Shown here piece after piece: positions 56,914-64,000 of a stretch of 64,000 bases of DNA. Under the pieces are notes generated by a model. The model did no database searches, was not told the origin of the DNA, and saw nothing but the letters and a program-made list of their open reading frames with translations. Every line of letters begins with the position of its first letter. Position 1 is the stretch's first letter. Source of the DNA: Cryptomeria japonica (lineage: Eukaryota; Streptophyta; Pinopsida; Cupressales; Cupressaceae); contig NC_081406.1 of the NCBI RefSeq assembly GCF_030272615.1, positions 239,000,422 through 239,064,421 of the forward strand, in the 5' to 3' direction. Position numbers and translations under genes: made by a program.

Positions 56914-57318
56914 GATGAAATTCCTCATAGAATTCATCAAGAGGTGAGGGTATGGTGCCATTAAGTGTGAAGCATTCTCCTAGGTAATCATAGTCCTCCA
57001 CATATAATTATCACTTTATTTTTCTCTCTTTGAATAGAAAAATGTTTTTAGCACTTTTATCTAGTATAGTGAGCTATACCCGGGTCACTTGAGTAAATGT
57101 TTCTTGTCAACACATATCCAAAAACCCTTTCGAATATGAGCGTATCATGTGTAGCCTAATGATATTTTAGAATTATTCATTGGTTATCAAGAAAATAGGC
57201 ATTGAAGACTCATGTAGCACAACAATATCTCTTTTAAGTAATAGACTACAATCACAATTTTCTTTTGTTAATTGTGACAAATCTCAAGCTCAAATACTTG
57301 ATTCCTTCCCACTTCTTG
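56914..57318 (-). pseudogene. Chromovirus integrase/chromodomain tail remnant
   Basis: The minus-strand frame near 56,940-57,090 encodes, across stops, an E-N-A-S-H-L-M-A-P-Y-P-H-L segment preceded by I-T-(stop), resembling the ATWE...HLxxxYPxL end of chromodomain integrases. The rest up to 57,318 has no recognisable coding. It is cut by the LTR of element D. Confidence 0.4.
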
Positions 57319-58966
57319 TGTAGGGGAAAAAGTGAGACTAAGTATGGAAACCCTAATCCCACTCTCATACGAACTCATGGAATATGAAAGAGCTTAGGGA
57401 GGTAACACACATCGGCTACTTCTAATGGGAAAGAGAGAGCCGTGGATTGCCTCTTAGGTTTTCTATTCCTTTGCTGTAAATGAGAGAGAGGAATGACGCA
57501 AAATGCAATCTAACCTAGAAAGCAAGTAAGTAAGCTAATCCTAATTTGAGAATGTAGATCAAAGAACAATTGATACACTGCTGAAAAGTATAGATCAGAA
57601 GGAAAAATCAGAGGTGCACCTGTGTCTAAAATCTGAGCAGAAATGTCTAGGACTAGGCTGCCACGCCACTGTCCCGATTCTGCAATTCTAGAGTTGCAAT
57701 TGAGAGGAAGGATTATGAGATTTGTGAGTTGCTATTTTTCTAAGTCCTACTAATAGAGGGTAGGACCAGGGTGCGACACCCTTGTCCTAGGCAGGACCAG
57801 GGTTCTACGCCCCTTTCCTTGACAAAATTCTGCACTTTTTGAGGTTTCTAGGTGGTGTAAATGCTTGTTCCAGACTTGTACCTGCTTCCAGATTCTTTTT
57901 TCTATACCTACAACTGAAAAGGAAGGTTTGGGGTGGCTATATAGAGTTTTTCCGTAGTCAAACCCCTGTGTTGGTGATTTCCACCTCCATGAATAGCCGA
58001 TAATGTACTAAAAATGTGTGTGCAAGAACCTTGTGTATATGAAAGATCCTAAGAATGAAAGTGAACAACCTAGAGCAACCCTAAAGAGTAAACCCTAATT
58101 GCTTATAATTGAAAAAGTAAATGCTCTAAATCCATAATGCAAAGTGATCTAAAACATGAATATGAATCAAAATCAAGCTTATGCAAAGATTTGAAAACAA
58201 CATGAAACCATACCCAACCCCAAGGGAGATGTACAAGCCAATCATTAGTCAATGATCTCCTATTATTCTTCTACATCTTCAAAAGCCCCCAATTGATAAA
58301 ATGATGCTTGATGAATGTTTGATGAATGAATGTTGAATGTTGTTGAAGACTCTAAAGATCTACTCTTTCACTGCAAAGAAGGCTCTAACACTCCAAAAAC
58401 TTCCTCTTAGATTCTTCGAAAAAGATCCCTTCAAATGAAGAAAGAAATCTCTTAAGTATGAAACCCTATATCTTAATTTCATGTTTAGGCCGACCTAGGA
58501 TTTGCATTTCCCGCCGATATTTTAGGGTTAAGCATTATCATATCATAGGATTGTGCTCCCAAATTTTTGGGAAAAAAGCCGCAGACCATGTGCATTCTCA
58601 CCATGGTCCAACCATCTTTTCACCAATTTTTTAGGGCCGTTAGATATGATTGTATTAGAGCGCATCCCAAAGTTACAATTGATTTCAAAATGTTTTGATA
58701 TGCGAAATCGGGCCTAAACGGTCAAAATATAGCATAATTAGGGTTTATGATTAAATGATTCATTGGAGAAACAATATGAAAAGGGGCACACTTAGGGTAA
58801 AGGGCCCAACTTTTTAATGTGTAAAGTGATGAGACATGACCTTAGATTTAATTAAATTCTTAAGGGGGAATTACAAATGCAAGATGCAGGACACACTAAG
58901 GTGGGTGGTAACCTAAGTGTGAAATTATACTACCCTAGCAAGGGTGTAAAATTTACAACACTACAT
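57319..58966 (-). repeat. Element D 3' LTR
   Basis: Probable start TGTAGGGG, end ...acaacactaca; about 1,648 bp. A TATA-like TATATAG lies on the minus strand near 57,940. Features shared with the A and Y LTRs are a gtcaaaccccwg block near 57,960, repeated tgaatgttgaatg words and GGACC...GGTCC palindromes at 57763-57787 and 57794-57818. The start is less certain than the end. Confidence 0.7.
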
Positions 58967-58983
58967 TATCCCCCAGTTTAGCA
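58967..58983 (-). promoter_or_regulatory. Polypurine tract of element D
   Basis: Minus strand GCTAAACTGGGGGATAA, the same form as in A and Y. Confidence 0.78.
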
Positions 58984-59989
58984 GTCACATGACACTACGT
59001 GAATATGTAAGATAAAGTACATAAAAGTAAACATCATTTGAAAAGGGATATATCCATAAGTTGTCGAACGAATCCCACAATGGTATCTCCAGTACACAGT
59101 TAGGAACTACACCCTACACAACCACATGTCAGATCACAAAATCACCTAATTCTTACTAAGGAAGGTGATGAAATTTGCGGGTAGCTATATGCCCCCCTGT
59201 TTCAACTTGCTTATTTGTGAGGTGAAACAGGGTATCATATTTTTCACAGCGAATTGTGATAAAGATCGCGATGATGCAAGTTCACAACAAGGCTTGATTA
59301 CTCATCCAAGCACATTATGAAACTAATGCGGAGTGAGAGGGAGAACTCACGATTCCAATGCCATTGATGGTGCAAGAATCAAAGCTTCCTAGCTCAAGAT
59401 ATGATAGATTGAAGAAAAAGTACAAAAACTATGGTTTTAACTTTAAAATCATAAAGTCAAAAAGTGCATAATACATAAATATGAAAGTGACACCTTCATT
59501 TGTCACTTTCTAACATTTTGTCACTATTCACTACAAAGGATCCCACACACAAGCTATTATGCCTCGACACCAACCTGAGCGACCTACATAGATGGAGATC
59601 CTACACCAATTCATACTTGTTGGGTGTCTGCTCGACCAGATGAGTTGAATTTCCGTTGACTGCATTTGACTTTGTCATGTTTTTGTATTTTTGAGAAGTG
59701 ATGATGTCATTGCCTAGTCTAGGCCAAGGCCCACCCTTTGGACACCTAGGGGTCCTAAGGCACCATGGTCCCAAGGGGGCTCCATGGTCCCCTCTGGGCA
59801 CCATGGTCCCAGTAGGGTACCCTGGTCCATACAAGGCACCCTGGTCCCTATTCGGGGCAACCAACAACGACACTAGATCAGGCGACAAATGCTACAAATG
59901 ATAGAATAATTGCTTTGATTAGATGATGATAGATGATTGATAGATTATTGATGATAGATTGCTTTGTGTTTTGCAGAAACTAGCGTACA
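58984..59989 (-). other. Element D 3' non-coding region with a GGTCCC motif cluster
   Basis: No gene is seen. 59,744-59,855 holds about seven degenerate repeats around the word caccatggtccc (variants ctccatggtccc, taccctggtcc, caccctggtccc). Confidence 0.65.
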
Positions 59990-61560
59990 TCCATGAGCAT
60001 ATTGGATGTCTCACCTTTTGGAGCCTTTGGGAGTAGATCCTGAGACTGACAACAGGGGAGAGGGATTTGCTACATGCAGTGGGTTTATGGGATGCGATGA
60101 CCATGCCGACCATCTGATTCCATTCTGCTATGCTGATGGTGTCGATGGAGAGGTGGGATGCAGATACCATGACATTCTCACTACTAGTGGGGGAGATGAT
60201 GATCACTCTAGAGGATGTATACTGCATTCTGTGACTACCCATTAGAGGAGAGACTGTTAGATATCAATCCGACCGAACAGAGGAGGATTACAAGAGAGAG
60301 AAAGTATATATTGTGGGGAGAGTGATACACAGTGGGATGAGGGGTCACATTATGGTCAATTGGATCCTACATCGTACAGGCGAGGTTCCATTGGTGAGGT
60401 GACTCATGATTGCGACCCTTGCATTATTTGTGTGCCCCAATGGGCGCAACACACACATGCATGAAGGAGTCATCTATGCCATACAAGCCATGGAGACATA
60501 GGAGAGTATACTCTCGTGGTTGGAGCATGCTTGTGCATCTCTATCATGACCTGGGAGAGTATGTATTCAGACAGGGATGCATCCTTATGACATGCACACT
60601 ACTAAATGTGTGGATGTTTGAGCATATCACATGCACTAGACCTAGTGGAGCCCCTATAGAGCTAATCCCAGAGCAGCCTAGGGTATATGCCTATCCTCTT
60701 ACCCATGAGTGGTGATTTGACAATCTCCTATGTTGGAGACTAAGCATGGATAGATTGATAGCGGGTGAGATTATATGGAGACCCCAACTTAGGATGTCCC
60801 TGTGGGCAGGGCTACGCAGACATATGTTCAACATGTAGAGGAACCATTTACTAGAGGGACGATATAGCCACATAGTCATTCCTTTCTACTTTGACTGAGT
60901 TCGGTGGTAGTTTGGGTTCAAGTAGTGTGTTCCTACTGACATTCCTGTATACATATGACACTCATGGGTGATGCCACGGCTAGGAGCCATTCCTAGGCCC
61001 ATGAGATCGACATCAGAGATTCAGATGGGTCAAATCAGGACATAGCGATAGATTATAGGGATGATTCAGGAGTGCATCGACAAAACATCACATGGTAGAG
61101 GACACACCCTAGAGCCATTTTCCCAGTAGACTTCCCTAGAGGGAACCCTAGACCATGGAGACAGTCAGGCGACGAAGAGGGATCTGATGCATCTGAGGAG
61201 GATTCAGATGATCAGGGTGATGACACAGAGAAGTAGGAGGCAGGCTGAGATGATCCTGATACCAGAGGGGGAGATTAGGATGGAGATGATGATGAGGATG
61301 AGGATGAAGAGGAATAGGAGGAGGAGGATGAGTCAGGTGTAGTTCATCACTCTAGAGAGGATACCAGAGCCCTAGATCCACTGAGTCTCCCATGATGGGT
61401 AGAGAGGGGTCCCACAAGGGGTAATAATCCTGATCCTCATCAGCCCACATTGACTATACAAAGACAATATGAGTAGGGAGAGCTTAGTGTGTCCCAATCT
61501 CAGGAAGTTGCTATCCATGATCCACACTGGTGACAAGGAGATCTAGTTAATGTGCCTTGT
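59990..61560 (+). pseudogene. Antisense accessory ORF of element D, plant-mobile-domain-like
   Basis: Plus strand, opposite to pol. Broken frames encode HLLEPLGVDPETDNRGEGF (60,006), SRGWSMLVHLYHDLGEYVF and CTLLNVWMFEHITCTRPSG (60,500-60,650). They continue with IIWRPQLRMSLWAGLRRHMF, LEGRYSHIVIPFYFD and a VRW-FGF-VPTDIPVY segment (60,760-60,960), and end in an acidic tail (about 61,190-61,350). The WxxEH...RP and the RxFGxxQxIP-like region recall the plant mobile domain found in several plant transposons. Many stops show decay. Tat-lineage elements are known to carry extra ORFs, some antisense, at this place. Confidence 0.58.
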
Positions 61561-62566
61561 TATTGATTAACATATGCATTCTACCTATTTCAAATTTTAT
61601 GATATTAAATGTTACTAATGAAAAATTTCTCTATCTTGCAGCCAATGTCTAGGAATGGTGTTCTCTGATTTAGAATGCAGTGGTAGACCTTATTGTGACT
61701 GTACACGTTCCGAGTTCCACACAGAGACCACACAGATCTCGGAGGAGTGCAGGATGACACAAGGACCTTTTCTCTCCTATTCGGACGAAGGTGGAGGTCC
61801 TATGGGACAAATTACAATAGACATAGCATGACCTAGCAGCGATGCAGATAGAGATAGCCACATATCGAGGGATCATGATGGAGAGAGACCACAAGAGGTC
61901 CTTGTGGAGTCACTGATAGTCCGTATTAGGATACACCCCCATGGGGCCACCTGCATGACCAGATCAAGAGGGGGCATCTAACCACCACCCTCCTGCTACT
62001 AGTCCTAGGGATAGGAGATGATTTTGATGTACTAATGTATATATGATGACACTCATGATTATGTTATTTGTAATGCTTAAGCAATCTACACATTTATTAC
62101 ATTAGAAGTAACATATTGATTAATGAACATGTATATCTGATTTAATTTCCATGTGATTGATTTCTCAATACTTCATGATTAAATTAATACATGTGTGATT
62201 TAATTAAATAACTAAGTATTTAATCAAATGCTACTATGATGATGTAAAAGAAGAATGTATTAAGCATGAGAAGTATATGACTAATGTGATTTAATTAACT
62301 CTAATTAAACACAACATGGTATAATTCTACTTAACAGATAAGAAATTGTATAACATGCTAGCAAATATGAAATGTAATTCCATTACAATTTACATAAAAA
62401 TAATCCAAGACAAACAATACAATAATGAAACATGCTTGTCAAGAATGAAGTAATGTAGACCAAACAAATATAACATCCTTTTAATCTTACATACTTTAAT
62501 GAAGACATGCTAACATATTACCCAATTTTTAAGAAAAGTACATAAAGAGAGAATATAAAGAAGACT

Positions 62567-62570
<4 letters not shown>
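61561..62570. other. Element D sequence between antisense ORF and pol end
   Basis: 61,561-62,020 may contain a further decayed end of the antisense ORF region (plus strand, with in-frame stops). 62,020-62,570 is AT-rich without a recognisable feature. Confidence 0.4.

Positions 62571-62645
<75 letters not shown>
62571..62645. repeat. (GA)n microsatellite
   Basis: About 37 GA units just beyond the pol stop of element D. Confidence 0.95.
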
Positions 62646-62651
<6 letters not shown>

Positions 62652-62663
62652 CTAGGCATAGTA

Positions 62664-64000
62664 TCAACAAAGGTACATAGCATTTATGGGTTCCTTGAAA
62701 GGCATACCTTCCACATCCACTATCCTGTAAGCACCTAATCCATAGACCTCCACAACAATGTATGGTCGAAGCCAATTGGGACTTAACTTTCTTTTCTCCT
62801 TAGGTAAGGCATTCACATTGCGCTGATTCTCATAAAGGACTAAGTTCCCTATCAAGAAGGAACGTTGAATGACCTTATCATTGTAGCTTCCTTGAAAAGT
62901 TTTATGATACACTTGAACATGTTTGAGGGTATTGATACGCTATTCATCGAGCATCTCAAATTGTTGAAGTCTTTTCTCTCTATAGGAGTCATCATCCACT
63001 ACCCTTAAGAGAAAATCTCAAAGAATGAATTTCCAACTCCAAAGGCATAATGGCGTCATCACCATAAACAAGATTATAAGGGGTACAACCCGTAGCCATA
63101 CGTACACTCATGAGATAAGACCACATAGCATAGGTTAATTGGGTATATGCCAATCCTTACCATGCTTGTTTACGGTCTTTCAAAGAATTTGTTTGATTAT
63201 CCTATTAGAAGACACAACTTGGCCATTTGATCGAGGATAATGAGGTGAAGAAAATTTATATTGAAGATGATATTTCTTGAGAAAATTCCTCACATCCTTA
63301 TTTTTGAATGATGTTCCATTATCTGAAACTAAGGTGGAAGGTATCAAAAATTGAGAAATGATGTTTTTCAAAATGAATTGACAAATTACTTCAGTGGTAG
63401 TGGATCTAAGAGGAATGACTTCCACCCACTTCATAAATTAATTAGTGGCAGTTATAACAAAAGTATGCCCTTGAGATGAAGGAGGAGATATTTTATCAAC
63501 AAGATCCAAAACCCATGTAGAAAAGGGCCAAGATGCTACCTGTGATCTAAGCTCTTGGGCAGGGGAGTGGATCAAATTTCCATGTTTCTAACACTGATGA
63601 CATCATTTAACAAACTCAAAAGAATCCTTTTGCATTGTTTGCCAATAATATCCCATTTAGAGCAATCTTTGAACTAAAGACCTACCCCCAAAATGCCCCT
63701 CGCAAGCACCTGAATGCGCTTCTTTGAGAGCAATAGGGACCTCAGCCTTATTTAAGCATCAAAGAAGAAGGCCATTATAACCCCTCCTATAGAAAACATT
63801 AGAAAGGATGATGTATATAGAAGCCAATTTGTGAACCCTATCCCTAGTATTCTTATTTGTAGAGTCAGGAAAGGTACCATCACTCAAATATATTATGACA
63901 TGCAAGTACCATTCGTCAGAATCTATAATGCAACAATATGCCACATCACTAGGGTTATCAATAATAGCTGGGGAAGTAAGGTTGTGAATAGTGAATTGAA
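62664..64000 (-). pseudogene. Element D integrase (zinc-binding, core and C-terminal parts)
   Basis: From the right: the zinc-binding region near 63,560-63,680 (MGYYWQTMQKDSFEF, then CHQC with stops between). Next is the core, with ITATN-FMKWVEVIPL, LVSDNGTSFKN (second Asp) and PHYPRSNGQVVSSNRIIK, where the catalytic Glu of GQVE is replaced by Val-Ser. 62664-62912 is the C-terminal domain (GNLVLYENQRN, KLSPNWLRPYIVVEVYGLGAYRIVD), ending in NAMYLC with a stop at 62664. At least four stops or frame changes. It is similar to the element C integrase. Confidence 0.85.

Larger units (their letters stand above)
57319..64000 (-). mobile_element. Element D: Ty3-type (Tat-like) element, 3' half
   Basis: A 3' LTR at 57319-58966 with a polypurine tract is followed by a long 3' region holding an antisense ORF remnant (59,990-61,560), then the end of integrase (62,664 onward) reading leftwards from the right edge. 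The integrase is a close relative of that of element C. The 5' LTR, gag and RT lie outside the window. Confidence 0.78.

Noticed and set aside
59744-59855. CRISPR-like spaced repeats
   Set aside because: Units are short, degenerate and lack regular unique spacers. The setting is a plant retrotransposon 3' region.

Overview
The window is plant nuclear DNA made almost entirely of retrotransposons nested inside one another. LTR elements with plant-type primer-binding sites (initiator-Met and tRNA-Trp like), 5-bp target-site duplications (TSDs), plant-style LINEs with RNase H, AT-rich spacers and the lack of any prokaryotic gene organisation point to a large, repeat-rich genome. A gymnosperm is my best guess, from the style of the LTRs and accessory ORFs; the sequence does not prove it. 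I see no intact host gene, only one weak candidate near 48.5 kb.

Layout. 1-6,724: decayed internal region of a Ty3 (Tat-like) element C, minus strand (gag, protease, G-patch, RT, RNase H, integrase). 6,725-25,890: LTR/leader material, then element A, an old gag-only Ty3-type element on the minus strand. A is split by two insertions: element Y (11,009-18,784, complete, LTRs about 98% identical, one 1,141-codon gag/protease-like ORF and no RT or integrase) and Copia-2 (18,847-23,769, gag/protease plus an extra ORF, no RT or integrase). 26,895-35,885: Copia-3, a decayed but full-structure Ty1/copia element, interrupted by a solo LTR (32,129-34,021). 36,300-48,120: a diverged non-coding repeat interrupted by LINE copy 1, itself interrupted by element B (37,691-45,923), itself interrupted by a second solo LTR (38,774-40,236): four tiers. 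49,798-50,982 and 51,538-55,757: LINE copies 2 and 3, each bracketed by a long TSD. 55,778-57,318: remnant of a Ty3 chromovirus. 57,319-64,000: element D, minus strand, with its 3' LTR, an antisense accessory ORF and the end of pol running off the right edge.

How the parts relate. For five insertions (Y and Copia-2 into A; B into LINE 1; one solo LTR into B; one solo LTR into Copia-3), removing the insert and one TSD copy restores the reading frame of the interrupted gene, which verifies the boundaries. The most interesting themes are: (1) a LINE family with a long extra ORF downstream of RNase H, proven to lie inside one insertion by a perfect 20-bp TSD; (2) a recurrent GGACC...GGTCC hairpin in LTRs, leaders and 3' regions of the Ty3-type elements A, Y and D; (3) several gag-only, presumably trans-mobilised elements, one family with a shared altered protease active site; (4) accessory ORFs of plant-mobile-domain-like or unknown type in otherwise unrelated retroelements.
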